DNA of 64,000 nucleotides, from positions 124,001 to 188,000 of the forward strand of contig NZ_SULH01000006.1 in assembly GCF_007115095.1 (NCBI RefSeq). Reading direction: 5' to 3'. The notes below the pieces were generated by a model. That model was not told the DNA's origin, ran no database searches, and was given only the letters and a program-made list of their open reading frames with translations. Numbering within the stretch: position 1 is the first letter of the stretch; every line of letters begins with the position of its first letter. A program made the translations under genes and the position numbers. Positions 56,479 through 64,000 of the stretch are shown here, in pieces. The DNA comes from Levilactobacillus enshiensis. GTDB taxonomy: Bacteria > Bacillota > Bacilli > Lactobacillales > Lactobacillaceae.

Positions 56479-56571
56479 CTAACGACGACAGATGACTGGC
56501 GCTACACTTAAATCTGGTCACTAAATAATCCCAGTTCGGACTGTTCGGTGTGTGGTCCTGCCATTTGCACC

Positions 56572-56624
56572 AAAAAAGGATGCAGTTGAGACTGCACCCC
56601 TGAACCAAGTTTTTTGTGGGTGCA
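56572..56624 (-). terminator. overlapping antiterminator and terminator before rsgA
   Basis: Terminator: GGGTGCAGT-CTCA-ACTGCATCC (56578-56599) then TTTTTT (56572-56577). Antiterminator: TGCACCC (56618-56624) with GGGTGCA (56593-56599), loop 18 nt. They share GGGTGCA and exclude each other. Confidence 0.65.
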
Positions 56625-56748
56625 GATGTCATTTTCGTTCAAGTCGTTACGGGTACACTAAAACTAGCAGGCAAATTGCCCACTTTTCAGCTTCCTGCGT
56701 AACTCCTATTGAACGACCGACATCCGGCAACCCTCCGATAATTTAATT
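56572..56748 (-). ncRNA. candidate structured leader RNA or small RNA upstream of rsgA
   Basis: A transcript of about 177 nt is expected from the promoter at 56755-56784 to the T-run at 56572. It contains a rod: GATGTC and TCGTTCAA (56709-56724) pair with TTGAACGA and GACATC (56625-56642), further in GTTACG pairs with CGTAAC, and GGCAATTTGCC forms the tip. It has no good coding frame; only a 5-codon ATG frame (56721-56723 down) after GGAGGG. It could be an attenuator leader of rsgA or an independent RNA of 6S-like size. Confidence 0.5.
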
Positions 56749-56754
56749 GCTGAT

Positions 56755-56784
56755 AGCATAGCATTATGCTTGAATCAGTGTCAA
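56755..56784 (-). promoter_or_regulatory. promoter of the rsgA leader
   Basis: TTGACA (56779-56784), 18-bp spacer, TGC-TATGCT extended -10 (56755-56760). Confidence 0.75.
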
Positions 56785-56821
56785 TCGTTAAGCCATCCCG
56801 CGACTAAACTAATTTAGACGC

Positions 56822-56856
56822 AAAAAACACCCCTTGGACTGAACCAAGTGGGTGTT
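56822..56856 (-). terminator. terminator after rex
   Basis: AAACACCCACTTGG / CCAAGGGGTGTTT stem followed by TTTTG on the minus strand. Confidence 0.88.
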
Positions 56857-56874
56857 TCTCATTAAAAATGAGAC

Positions 56875-57510
56875 TTAATCTTTATTGTAGTGTTCCAAGA
56901 AGTAGATCAACGTCTGCAGTTCATTCGTTAAGTCCACGTTTTGAACCCGAACATCCTTGGGCACCGTAATCCGTAGTGGCGTGAAGTTCAGGATTCCCTT
57001 CACCCCACCGGCAACGACTTCTTCCGTAACGGACTGGGCAACGTCAGATGGGACCGTCAGAATGGCGATTTGAATCTGTTGTTCTTCCAGCTGTGTCCGC
57101 AAGTCGGTCATTGGGTAGATGGGAACACCACTCTGAATCGTGTTCGCCATATCCTTGCTAACATCAAAGGCCGCACTGATTCGGACGTTACCATCCTGGT
57201 GGAAATTAAAGTTCAGTAGCGCATGCCCCAAGTTTCCGACCCCAATCAAGGCCACGTTCGTTAACCGGTCCTGATTTAAGATCTTCTTGAAGAACTTGAT
57301 GAGACTTTCAACGTCGTACCCGTAGCCCCGTTTACCGAGGGCCCCAAAGTAAGAGAAATCTCGACGAATGGTTGCTGAATCAACCTTAACGGCTTCAGAA
57401 AGTTCCGTCGAGGACACACGAGTTTTGTCCGCGTCCAGCAAGATGTTTAAGTAACGGTAGTAGATGGGGAGCCGTTTAGCTGTCGCGCGGGGAATCTTTT
57501 GATCTGTCAA
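56875..57510 (-). CDS. rex: redox-sensing transcriptional repressor Rex
   Basis: 211-aa repressor that senses the NADH/NAD+ ratio and controls fermentation and respiration genes. The N-terminal winged helix (about 1-80; [30 protein letters not shown]) is followed by a Rossmann domain with [15 protein letters not shown] (about 90-104) and a C-terminal swapped helix. The start is TTG at 57508-57510 with AGGAGG upstream. It is divergent from the ABC-F gene, with Rex-type sites between them, so autoregulation is likely. Confidence 0.97.
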   Translation of the reverse strand: MTDQKIPRATAKRLPIYYRYLNILLDADKTRVSSTELSEAVKVDSATIRRDFSYFGALGKRGYGYDVESLIKFFKKILNQDRLTNVALIGVGNLGHALLNFNFHQDGNVRISAAFDVSKDMANTIQSGVPIYPMTDLRTQLEEQQIQIAILTVPSDVAQSVTEEVVAGGVKGILNFTPLRITVPKDVRVQNVDLTNELQTLIYFLEHYNKD

Positions 57511-57608
57511 AAAATGAGACCTCCTAATCAATAAATACTGGTCATCGCCAACCGACGGTGACACTTTCCCTAAATAGCTTTTTGATTGTGAAATTTGCTT
57601 TCTTACAG

Positions 57609-57614
57609 ATTATA
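57609..57614 (-). promoter_or_regulatory. rex promoter -10
   Basis: Extended -10 TGCTATAAT on the minus strand; the -35 region (TTTCAC, 57632-57637) overlaps the Rex-type sites. Confidence 0.65.
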
Positions 57615-57629
57615 GCATAACCGCCCGTC

Positions 57630-57660
57630 TTGTGAAAGAAATTGCAAATATTTTTCACAA
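57630..57660. promoter_or_regulatory. Rex operator(s)
   Basis: TTGCAAATATTTTTCACAA (57642-57660) fits the Rex palindrome TTGTGAA-N5-TTCACAA with changes in one arm. An overlapping TTGTGAAAGAAATTGCAA begins at 57630. It lies between the rex and ABC-F promoters and covers the rex -35. Confidence 0.75.
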
Positions 57661-57695
57661 TTTCTTCTATATTTCGGTCTATCCCGTAAATATGC

Positions 57696-57701
57696 TAGAA
57701 T
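57696..57701 (+). promoter_or_regulatory. ABC-F gene promoter -10
   Basis: Extended -10 TGCTAGAAT, about 46 nt before the GTG start. Confidence 0.55.
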
Positions 57702-57747
57702 AAGAACTATCAACTTATACGAAAAACGAAAAGGAGGTCCATTTACC

Positions 57748-59700
57748 GTGATTCTTTTACAAGTTCAACAAGTCACGCGACGCTTTGGCGCGACCGTACT
57801 CTTTGAAAACGTCAGTCTTGACGTTCCTGAACACGGCCGGGTGGCACTAGTGGGCCGCAACGGTGCCGGTAAGTCCACCCTACTTAAAATGATTGCTGGT
57901 GAAACCACGCCCGACGTTGGTCAGATTACAACGAAACGGGGGCTTACCATTGGCTACCAGGCGCAAAACGCCGGCCTGGCCTCATCTAAAACTGTCTGGA
58001 ACGAAATGCTCGATGTCTTTGCCAAGCTGCGGGCAATGGAAAAGCGGATGCACGAACTCGAACAGCAAATGAGTGACCCCGCCATTATTGCGGATCAGGA
58101 AGAGTTTACACAGGTCAGCAAGACCTACGATCAACTTCAACAAGACTTTAGCGACCAGAACGGGTACGGTTACCAGGCCGAAATTCGCGGTGTGCTGCAC
58201 GGATTTGAATTCGGCGAGGCGTACTATGACAAGCCGATCAATGAACTTTCCGGGGGACAACGAACTCAGTTGGCCTTAGCAAAACTGTTGCTGGAACGCC
58301 CCGACCTCTTAATCCTGGACGAACCCACAAACCATTTGGATGTTGAAACGTTAACTTGGTTGGAAGGCTACCTACAGGGCTACTCGGGCGCCATCCTGGT
58401 CGTGTCCCATGACCGGTATTTCCTCGATCACGTGGTCAACGACGTTTACGACATGGCCCACGGTGGCTTAGTTCACTATCCCGGCAACTACTCCCATTAC
58501 ATTGAGGCCAAGGCCGAACGACTACGGCGCGAGTGGAAGGAATACGACAAGCAACAGACCGAGATTGGTAAATTAGAAGACTTTGTGAACAAAAACATCG
58601 TCCGGGCGTCCACGACCAAACGGGCGCAGGCACGACGGAAGCAACTAGAGAAAATGGATAAGCTCGCTAAACCAGAGGGTGACGAAAAGGTTGCCCGCTT
58701 CACGTTTAGACCACATCGTCAAAGTGGCAATGTGGTCTTGGACGTGGTCAACGGTGCGGTTGGTTACGATCAACAGATTCTCTGTGCCCCGGTCAATCTC
58801 GATATCAAGAAACATCAGGCCGTGGCTATCGTCGGCCCCAACGGGATTGGAAAATCCACCCTACTAAAAACCATTCTAGGTCGGATCCCCGCCATTCAGG
58901 GGCAAATCATCTTCGGCACCGGCGTCGATATCGGCTACTATGATCAAGATCAAGCGACGCTGCACGAGAAGAAGAGTGTCTTACATGAACTGTGGGATGA
59001 TCATCCCACGACACCAGAAGGCGATATTCGTTCCATCCTCGGAAGCTTTCTGTTTACCGGCAGCGATGTCGATAAGAGTGTTCACAGCCTGAGTGGTGGT
59101 GAACGGGCCCGGTTACTGTTGACGAAACTGGCCCTGCGCCATGACAACTTCTTAATGCTGGACGAACCGACCAATCACTTGGATATCGATAGCCGTGAAG
59201 TCTTGGAAAACGCGTTAAATGAGTTCGATGGGACTATCCTGTTCGTTTCCCATGACCGGTACTTCATCAACCAAGTCGCCACGCAGGTCGTTGAATTGGC
59301 CCCCGCTGGCACCACGCGTTATCTGGGCGACTACGACTACTACGTGGCCAAGAAAGCCGAACAAGATGCCTATGCGGCCAAAGAAGCGGCTGAAGCCGAG
59401 GCAGCCAATCCGACGAGTGACGCACCGAAACAGACACAAGTCGATTACCAACAACAAAAAGAACAACAGAAGGCTAAGCGAAAACTTAGTCGGCAAGTGG
59501 ACGCGCTAGAAACCAAACTAGGCGACCTCGAAACACAAAAGTCAACGATTGAGACGGCCATGAGCTCACCAGAAAACTTCAATGACGCCGGAAAGTTGGC
59601 CGACCTGCAAGCTCAGCTGACGACGGTCACGAGCGACCTCGATGCCACCGAAGAGGAATGGACCGAGAAGAGTTTAGCACTAGAAGATTTTGAGGATTAA
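57748..59700 (+). CDS. ABC-F family ATPase (YdiF/Uup-like)
   Basis: 650-aa soluble protein with two ABC domains and no membrane region: Walker A GRNGAGKST (about 36-44) and GPNGIGKST (about 365-373), signatures LSGGQRTQLA and LSGGERARLL, and Walker B LILDEPTNHLD and LMLDEPTNHLD. The long interdomain linker and a C-terminal coiled coil (about 570-645) mark translation-acting ABC-F factors. Bacillus ydiF likewise lies near rex. Role probably in ribosome rescue or quality control, not transport. The start is GTG with AAGGAGG upstream. Confidence 0.93.
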   Translation: MILLQVQQVTRRFGATVLFENVSLDVPEHGRVALVGRNGAGKSTLLKMIAGETTPDVGQITTKRGLTIGYQAQNAGLASSKTVWNEMLDVFAKLRAMEKRMHELEQQMSDPAIIADQEEFTQVSKTYDQLQQDFSDQNGYGYQAEIRGVLHGFEFGEAYYDKPINELSGGQRTQLALAKLLLERPDLLILDEPTNHLDVETLTWLEGYLQGYSGAILVVSHDRYFLDHVVNDVYDMAHGGLVHYPGNYSHYIEAKAERLRREWKEYDKQQTEIGKLEDFVNKNIVRASTTKRAQARRKQLEKMDKLAKPEGDEKVARFTFRPHRQSGNVVLDVVNGAVGYDQQILCAPVNLDIKKHQAVAIVGPNGIGKSTLLKTILGRIPAIQGQIIFGTGVDIGYYDQDQATLHEKKSVLHELWDDHPTTPEGDIRSILGSFLFTGSDVDKSVHSLSGGERARLLLTKLALRHDNFLMLDEPTNHLDIDSREVLENALNEFDGTILFVSHDRYFINQVATQVVELAPAGTTRYLGDYDYYVAKKAEQDAYAAKEAAEAEAANPTSDAPKQTQVDYQQQKEQQKAKRKLSRQVDALETKLGDLETQKSTIETAMSSPENFNDAGKLADLQAQLTTVTSDLDATEEEWTEKSLALEDFED

Positions 59701-59705
59701 AAAAA

Positions 59706-59757
59706 TAAAGCTACTTGGTTAATGGCCCTGACGACCGTTAACCGGGTAGCTTTTTTG
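59706..59757 (+). terminator. terminator after ABC-F gene
   Basis: AAGCTAC and GGTTAA pair with TTAACC and GTAGCTT, followed by TTTTTTG. Confidence 0.85.
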
Positions 59758-59759
59758 TC

Positions 59760-59810
59760 TTATAGCGCCGTGTACCCGCCATCGACATTGATGGTTGCCC
59801 CGGTAACAAT
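59760..59810 (-). pseudogene. C-terminal remnant of a short-chain dehydrogenase/reductase gene
   Basis: The minus strand reads I-V-T-G-A-T-I-N-V-D-G-G-Y-T-A-L then TAA, which is the typical last 16 residues of SDR enzymes such as FabG-like reductases. Upstream the frame runs into the tsaD terminator hairpin, so all of the catalytic domain is missing. A gene has been deleted between the ABC-F gene and tsaD. It ends at the border of two terminators. Confidence 0.8.
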
Positions 59811-59811
59811 A

Positions 59812-59848
59812 GAAAAAGAGACGCAATTCGAAAGTGAATTGCGTCTCT
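59812..59848 (-). terminator. terminator downstream of tsaD
   Basis: Perfect 13-bp stem AGAGACGCAATTC and complement (59817-59848, loop 6) followed by TTTTCT on the minus strand. It lies about 80 nt after the tsaD stop. Confidence 0.85.
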
Positions 59849-59927
59849 CAAGAGCCCCCTCATCAGCACTCGCTGACAAAAAAACTTAATTTTAAGGGTA
59901 TCACGGCCACTTGACTAAGTTGTTTCA

Positions 59928-60971
59928 TTATTTCACTGGATCAGCGACCCAGTCGAATTCCAGACTAGGATCGGCGTTCAACGTGGCATCAGCGAAGACA
60001 CCGTGGCGGTAAGCTACCTCAGCAAATGCCCCGATCATGGCCGCGTTGTCCCCACATAACTTCAACGGTGCCTTGACCAGATGGGTCGTGGGGTTGCTGG
60101 ACAAGTCACGTTCCAACCGCTCCCGCAAACCCAAGTTGGCAGCCACCCCGCCGGCCAGAATCAACTGGTGGACCGGGTAATCAGCCAACGCCTTTTGCGT
60201 CTTTTCGGCCAACACATCGACCACTGCTTGTTGGAAGCTGGCGGCTAGGTCCTGTTTGCTGAGCGTTTCGCCAATTTGGTCGGCATGGTGGGTGGTGTTG
60301 ATGAAGGCACTCTTCAACCCACTGAAACTAAAGTCGAAGTTGTCGTCCTTTTCCATCGCACGGGGAAAATTGAACGTATCGTGGCCCTGATGCGCCCACT
60401 CATCAACAGTCTTACCAGCTGGATAGTTGACACCCATGACCCGGCCAACCTTATCGTAGGCTTCACCGGCAGCGTCATCCCGCGTTTCACCAATAATTTC
60501 AAATTGATTCTCGGCAGGCATATAAACCAATTCCGTATGTCCCCCAGAAACTAACAGCGCCATCGCTGGAAATTCAATAGGTTCTACGTAGCGCGCCGCA
60601 TAGATGTGACCCGCCATGTGATTCACAGGAATCAATGGTAAATTGTGGGCAAATGCCACCGTCTTCGCCGCAGTAACCCCAATCAACAGGGCACCGACTA
60701 AGCCCGGACCATACGTCACCGCCACAGCATCAAGGTCATCGTACCCTACTTTGGCCTCTGCTAAAGCATCTTTGATGCACAGTGTGACCTCTTCAATGTG
60801 GTGCCGACTGGCAACTTCGGGGACAACACCGCCAAATCGCTGATGACTCTTGATCTGAGTGGCAACGATGTTCGACAGAATTTTTTTGCCGTCTTCAATG
60901 ACCGCCACACTCGTCTCATCACAACTTGATTCAAACGCTAAGATTAAATTTCGCTTTTCCGTTGGACTCAC
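59928..60971 (-). CDS. tsaD: tRNA N6-adenosine threonylcarbamoyltransferase TsaD
   Basis: Transfers threonylcarbamoyl to A37 of ANN-decoding tRNAs (t6A) together with TsaB and TsaE. The 347-aa ASKHA-fold protein shows [13 protein letters not shown] (about residues 12-24), the metal-binding [10 protein letters not shown] (His near 115 and 119), LVSGGHTEL and [14 protein letters not shown]. The start is GTG at 60969-60971 with GAGGA upstream. It follows tsaB-rimI but a T-tailed hairpin lies in the 74-nt gap. Confidence 0.97.
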   Translation of the reverse strand: MSPTEKRNLILAFESSCDETSVAVIEDGKKILSNIVATQIKSHQRFGGVVPEVASRHHIEEVTLCIKDALAEAKVGYDDLDAVAVTYGPGLVGALLIGVTAAKTVAFAHNLPLIPVNHMAGHIYAARYVEPIEFPAMALLVSGGHTELVYMPAENQFEIIGETRDDAAGEAYDKVGRVMGVNYPAGKTVDEWAHQGHDTFNFPRAMEKDDNFDFSFSGLKSAFINTTHHADQIGETLSKQDLAASFQQAVVDVLAEKTQKALADYPVHQLILAGGVAANLGLRERLERDLSSNPTTHLVKAPLKLCGDNAAMIGAFAEVAYRHGVFADATLNADPSLEFDWVADPVK

Positions 60972-61011
60972 TCCTCTTCCTCACTCATGCTCTCATTCAC
61001 GTCTACTCACG

Positions 61012-61040
61012 AAAAAAACGAGTGGCCTAACGCCAACTCG
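61012..61040 (-). terminator. terminator between rimI and tsaD
   Basis: CGAGT and GGC arms (61019-61040) followed on the minus strand by TTTTTTTC. Located only about 40 nt before tsaD, so tsaD may depend on read-through. Confidence 0.65.
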
Positions 61041-61045
61041 CTTTT

Positions 61046-61633
61046 CTAGTCGGTTGCTTGCGGTTCTTCTTTTAAATATAAGACCATGTCAGCTGCATCT
61101 TCATGATCACCAAAGTAATACCCCCGCTTGATACCGGTCTGCTCAAAGTTCAAATCGCGGTAAAGCTTTTGGGCATTGTGATTGGACACCCGCACTTCCA
61201 AGCTAACGGACTTGTAATTCAACTGCTTGGCCTTTTTGATCATAATTCCCATTAAGAACCGGCCCAAGCCGCGACTCTGAAACTCAGGTAAGACAGCAAT
61301 GTTCGTGATATGCGCATCGCGTGTCCGTTCATCAAACGTACTCCCAATGAATGCCAGTAGCTTATCGTTCTTCCGAATAACCAGGTAAAGTCGGTCCTTT
61401 TCCCGGCGTAATTCATTGGCAAACGCCGTGGAATCCCACGGTGCCTGACCGGCGTAAACGGCTCGTTCAATTTCAATCATTTCTGGAATATCGGTAAACA
61501 GCGCCTTGGCGACAAAGTAAGTGACTTCATGAATCTCCACGCGGTGATTCTTAACATCCATGGTTTCTTCGCGCACCAGTTCCCGCCGACTGCCGAATAC
61601 ATTCTTATACCAGCTTTTAAATTTTTTCAACAT
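61046..61633 (-). CDS. rimI: RimI-type ribosomal protein N-acetyltransferase
   Basis: 195-aa GNAT enzyme that acetylates protein N-termini (S18 in E. coli). Acetyl-CoA motif IAVLPEFQSRGLGRFLM (about residues 114-130), LEVRVSNHNAQKLYRDLNFE and GIKRGYYFGDHEDAADMVLYL are standard RimI. It carries about 40 extra N-terminal residues, basic and probably real because AAAGGA precedes the ATG and the frame overlaps tsaB by 17 nt. The tsaB-rimI-tsaD order is conserved in bacteria. Confidence 0.94.
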   Translation of the reverse strand: MLKKFKSWYKNVFGSRRELVREETMDVKNHRVEIHEVTYFVAKALFTDIPEMIEIERAVYAGQAPWDSTAFANELRREKDRLYLVIRKNDKLLAFIGSTFDERTRDAHITNIAVLPEFQSRGLGRFLMGIMIKKAKQLNYKSVSLEVRVSNHNAQKLYRDLNFEQTGIKRGYYFGDHEDAADMVLYLKEEPQATD

Positions 61634-62339
61634 AGGATTCGGGTTCCTTTTCTGGATTCTTAGCTCGCCATTCTGCTTCGGCCTGCGTTAAACGAAGATA
61701 ATTAGGCACGAAACGGTCAACATCGGTCACTGGTGGTAAATCGCGACCCAGCAGGCCAATCGTTGCGACTTGGGGCAGATTTAACCAAGGACTCACGGCC
61801 GGTGTTGCGGCGGAAATCGTCGTATTAATCAGGTCAGTGAAGTGATCGGCGTCACCTAAGAACCAGACCGGTTCCGCGTACTCTTTGACCTCGGCCAAAA
61901 AATCAGCGACATTAGTATGGGCATCGTCAATCACGGCAACGGGACGGCCCTTTTGAATGCGGTACAGCCCCGCAAAAACGTTTTGGTTGCGGGCATCAAA
62001 CAGTGGCGCCACTAACGCCCCTTCGACCGGCACATTGGCGGCTAAAGTCGCCAGACTTGAAACGGCGACTAAATCAATATTTAACGTTGCGGCCAAGGTC
62101 TTAGCCGTAGTGACTGCAATCCGAATACCCGTATATGACCCCGGACCAGCGGCCACAACAACGCGTTCTAGGTCGGTAGGCTTCAGGTCAGCCATTGCCA
62201 ACAAACGTTCGATCTCTGGTAACAAATACTCCGCGTGTTTCTGATGAACCGTCACGGTGATGGCCGCGAGCACCGTTGTGTCGTCTAATACGGCGACACT
62301 CAGTGGACGATTCGATGTATCAATTGCTAAAATCTTCAT
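61617..62339 (-). CDS. tsaB: tRNA threonylcarbamoyladenosine biosynthesis protein TsaB
   Basis: 240-aa catalytically inactive TsaD paralogue that scaffolds the t6A complex. N-terminal ILAIDTSNRPLSVAV, VVAAGPGSYTGIRIAVTTAKTLA (about 65-87) and LVAPLFDARNQNVFAGLY are visible. First gene of the t6A cluster, with a good promoter at 62487-62515, and overlaps rimI. Confidence 0.96.
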   Translation of the reverse strand: MKILAIDTSNRPLSVAVLDDTTVLAAITVTVHQKHAEYLLPEIERLLAMADLKPTDLERVVVAAGPGSYTGIRIAVTTAKTLAATLNIDLVAVSSLATLAANVPVEGALVAPLFDARNQNVFAGLYRIQKGRPVAVIDDAHTNVADFLAEVKEYAEPVWFLGDADHFTDLINTTISAATPAVSPWLNLPQVATIGLLGRDLPPVTDVDRFVPNYLRLTQAEAEWRAKNPEKEPESYVEKI

Positions 62340-62486
62340 GATTACTTGGGGTCCCCTTTAATTTGTTTCGCCGCCACAGCTTGACCTGCTGCCAACCATT
62401 AAATGTGAAAAGCGGCGGCCATGACACTCCACCGCTTCATTTTAATAGTTCGGTTACTTTTTTCCGTTTACTGACTTTATCAGTTT

Positions 62487-62515
62487 ACTATACTACCACA
62501 AAGCAGGGGGAACAA
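62487..62515 (-). promoter_or_regulatory. tsaB promoter
   Basis: TTGTTC (62510-62515), 17-bp spacer, TATAGT (62487-62492). The -35 lies in the loop side of an imperfect hairpin AGCAGGG / CCCTGCT (62501-62528) that could also end the thioesterase transcript. Confidence 0.7.
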
Positions 62516-62590
62516 CACCTTCCCTGCTTACTTTTCCCAAAAGCTAAAGATTGACTGCTAGTCCATCGGCTGGCCAGCCAACCGAACACC

Positions 62591-63328
62591 TTAATCTGTC
62601 CATTGAACCGTGGCACGAACGGCCGTCGTTGTGCCGAAGCTGACCGTGTGCTGTGTCGTCGTAGACGCTGGTTGCGTGACCGTACTAGTCACCTGCTGGC
62701 CGTATTTGACTTCATTTTCAAACCGAATCCGAACGTCCGTTGCGTGATGGTGCCGCAAAAACTCTGCGGGCAAAGTGTCCAACATCCAGTCGAAGTAGTG
62801 GGCGTTATTCACATGACCATTGTGATCGATGTCGAAGTACCGAACCGTATAAGGCTTCACGTGGCTCGTTGCCGTAACATCATCCTTGTCTGGTCGTGGC
62901 AACCGCGGTAACCGGGTCACGGGGTCACTATGATAGGGCGCCATGATTTCGGCCGGGATCGTCGCAATCTTACGCGTCTCATAACTCATCGTCACCCAGA
63001 TACCCTCACCGTACGCCAGTTGTTTCCCCGTCGCATCGAGCAACCAATACTCGCGGTATGCAAAGTAGCGGTTATAAGCCGTGGCCCGGGTCTTAACGGT
63101 AACCGTCTCGCCCGTCCGGGGTAGCCGGTCAATTTGAACGTGGTACTGGGTGACGACCCAACCCACGCCCAAGCTTTGAATCTTTGCGGTCGTAATGCCG
63201 AGATCAGCGTTTTGATCTTCGGAGACCAAGACAAAGAGGTCAATGAGCTTCGCCAAGGTTAACTGGTCGGTGTCATCGGCCTCATAATAGACGATGCGAT
63301 GTTTTTCAGAAAATTCGTTTGCAGCCAC
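62591..63328 (-). CDS. acyl-ACP thioesterase (FatA/B-like)
   Basis: 245-aa enzyme that frees fatty acids from acyl carrier protein. Two hot-dog domains: N-terminal (about 5-130; YYEADDTDQLTLAKLIDLF, YNRYFAYREYW) and C-terminal with the catalytic-type FDIDHNGHVNNAHYFDWML (about 163-181). GTG start at 63326-63328 with GAGGAG upstream. It lies 5 nt after rsmI and is probably co-transcribed with it. Confidence 0.92.
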   Translation of the reverse strand: MAANEFSEKHRIVYYEADDTDQLTLAKLIDLFVLVSEDQNADLGITTAKIQSLGVGWVVTQYHVQIDRLPRTGETVTVKTRATAYNRYFAYREYWLLDATGKQLAYGEGIWVTMSYETRKIATIPAEIMAPYHSDPVTRLPRLPRPDKDDVTATSHVKPYTVRYFDIDHNGHVNNAHYFDWMLDTLPAEFLRHHHATDVRIRFENEVKYGQQVTSTVTQPASTTTQHTVSFGTTTAVRATVQWTD

Positions 63329-63333
63329 CTAGG

Positions 63334-64000
63334 TCACTCCTCGTCTAAATGATGATAGGTCCGGTAGACCTCTTGTTTCTTTAACCCACGCAGGTTAGCG
63401 ACCTCTTTGATGGCCGCATTCGGCTTGTCACCGGCAGCGATTAACCGATCGACTTGCACTTCAATGGGTTCACTCAGGTCAACGGCCGTCGTTGCAGTGG
63501 TCGTTGGTGCCGGGTTGCCCCCCACCAAGACCACGAATTCCCCTCGAACCGTGTCCGTTGCGGCCCACTCAGCCAGTTCGGCTAAGCTCCCGCGTAAGAA
63601 TTCTTCGTAACGTTTCGTCAACTCACGACAAAGTACCGCTGGCCGGTCATCGCCAAAACCATCTGCCAAATTTTGTAACGTCTTCTTCAACCGATGAGGG
63701 GCTTCATAGAAGATCAATGTTTCCGGCCGTTGCGCCAAACTGTCAATTTCTGAGCGTTGGTCCTTTGGCTTGCGGTCCAGGAAACCGTAGAAATAAAACG
63801 GCTGTGGTGCTAACCCAGATGCAATCAACGCGGTCAACCCAGCGTTGGCCCCAGGTAACGGCACGACTGGAATGTGCGCGTCGATACAAGCGTTAACCAA
63901 TTCGTGGCCAGGGTCGGAAATGGACGGCATACCGGCATCACTGACTTGAGCAATCTGCATCCCCGCTTGTAATTTCGCGACCAATTGCGGAATTCGTTCT
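63334..64000 (-). CDS. rsmI: 16S rRNA (cytidine-1402 2'-O) methyltransferase RsmI (5' end outside window)
   Basis: SAM-dependent tetrapyrrole-methylase-fold enzyme that 2'-O-methylates C1402 in the decoding centre. The C-terminal 221 codons are visible, open to the right edge: ERIPQL at the edge, then IAQVSDAGMPSISDPG, PLPGANAGLTALIASGL, FLDRKPKDQRSEI and a helical C-terminal domain. About 70 N-terminal residues lie outside the window. Followed after 5 nt by the thioesterase gene. Confidence 0.95.
   Translation of the reverse strand, partial: ERIPQLVAKLQAGMQIAQVSDAGMPSISDPGHELVNACIDAHIPVVPLPGANAGLTALIASGLAPQPFYFYGFLDRKPKDQRSEIDSLAQRPETLIFYEAPHRLKKTLQNLADGFGDDRPAVLCRELTKRYEEFLRGSLAELAEWAATDTVRGEFVVLVGGNPAPTTTATTAVDLSEPIEVQVDRLIAAGDKPNAAIKEVANLRGLKKQEVYRTYHHLDEE

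Larger units (their letters stand above)
56440..56874. other. structured rsgA leader region
   Basis: 435 nt between rex and rsgA with no gene. In transcription order (minus strand): rex terminator, strong promoter, rod-like hairpin, antiterminator/terminator pair, SD-sequestering hairpin. Itemised in separate entries. Confidence 0.75.

Noticed and set aside
56560-56760. rsgA leader as a T-box riboswitch
   Set aside because: The size and terminator layout fit, but the conserved AGGGTGGNACCGCG sequence is missing and RsgA has no amino-acid or tRNA link.

Overview
The window looks like core chromosome of a lactic acid bacterium of the family Lactobacillaceae (low-GC Firmicutes), probably close to Levilactobacillus or Lactiplantibacillus. 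The evidence is the cggR-gapA-pgk-tpiA-eno glycolytic cluster, the pspC-yvlD-hprK-lgt-gpsA-galU-trxB order, CtsR, HrcA/CIRCE and Rex control sites, an LPXTG-anchored mucin-binding-like protein and frequent TTG/GTG starts. The species cannot be fixed from sequence reading alone. Most genes are on the minus strand. I see no phage, IS element, plasmid gene or CRISPR array.

Layout. 1-2.6 kb: a ClC chloride transporter (3' end outside the window) and a Pro-rich LPXTG wall protein. 2.7-8.7 kb: the glycolytic operon with its CggR regulator. 8.8-10 kb: two identical tRNA-Arg(CCG) genes flanking an ECF transporter S component. 10.2-11.4 kb: a LiaF-like/LytTR pair. 11.7 kb: clpP under CtsR. 12.4-17.2 kb: a GNAT enzyme, rapZ-yvcK-whiA and a DUF308 membrane protein. 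17.3-22.5 kb: uvrBA with a LexA box. 22.5-29.5 kb: a GNAT/HD pair, then the envelope and metabolism operon from pspC to trxB. 29.8-38.4 kb: pstSCAB1B2-phoU with a Pho box, phoPR and a MinJ-like PDZ protein. 38.5-45.5 kb: prfB (programmed +1 frameshift), secA, hpf and comFA-comFC. 45.6-52.8 kb: a YigZ protein, tagO, lrgAB, a KimA-type potassium importer and a hexapeptide acetyltransferase. 53-57.5 kb: groESL, rsgA and rex. 57.7-64 kb: an ABC-F ATPase, tsaB-rimI-tsaD, an acyl-ACP thioesterase and rsmI (5' end outside the window).

Together the genes serve central glycolysis, phosphate uptake, envelope assembly (lipoprotein lipidation, UDP-glucose, glycerol-3-phosphate, teichoic acid initiation), proteostasis, DNA repair, translation quality (t6A, RF2, HPF, RsgA, RsmI, ABC-F) and DNA uptake. 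Several regulatory sites are readable directly: CtsR on the clpP -35, CIRCE at groES, a Rex box between rex and the ABC-F gene, an 11-bp-phased Pho box at pstS, and a LexA box at uvrB.

The least explained features are non-coding. Upstream of rsgA lies a promoter followed by a roughly 100-nt rod-like hairpin, then overlapping antiterminator and terminator hairpins, and a further hairpin that buries the rsgA Shine-Dalgarno. kimA has a long structured leader. An unusual motif, TACGGAGTTAA, is shared upstream of comFA and the LPXTG protein. A 16-codon relic of a short-chain dehydrogenase sits between two terminators. A nested inverted-repeat block lies between groES and rsgA.
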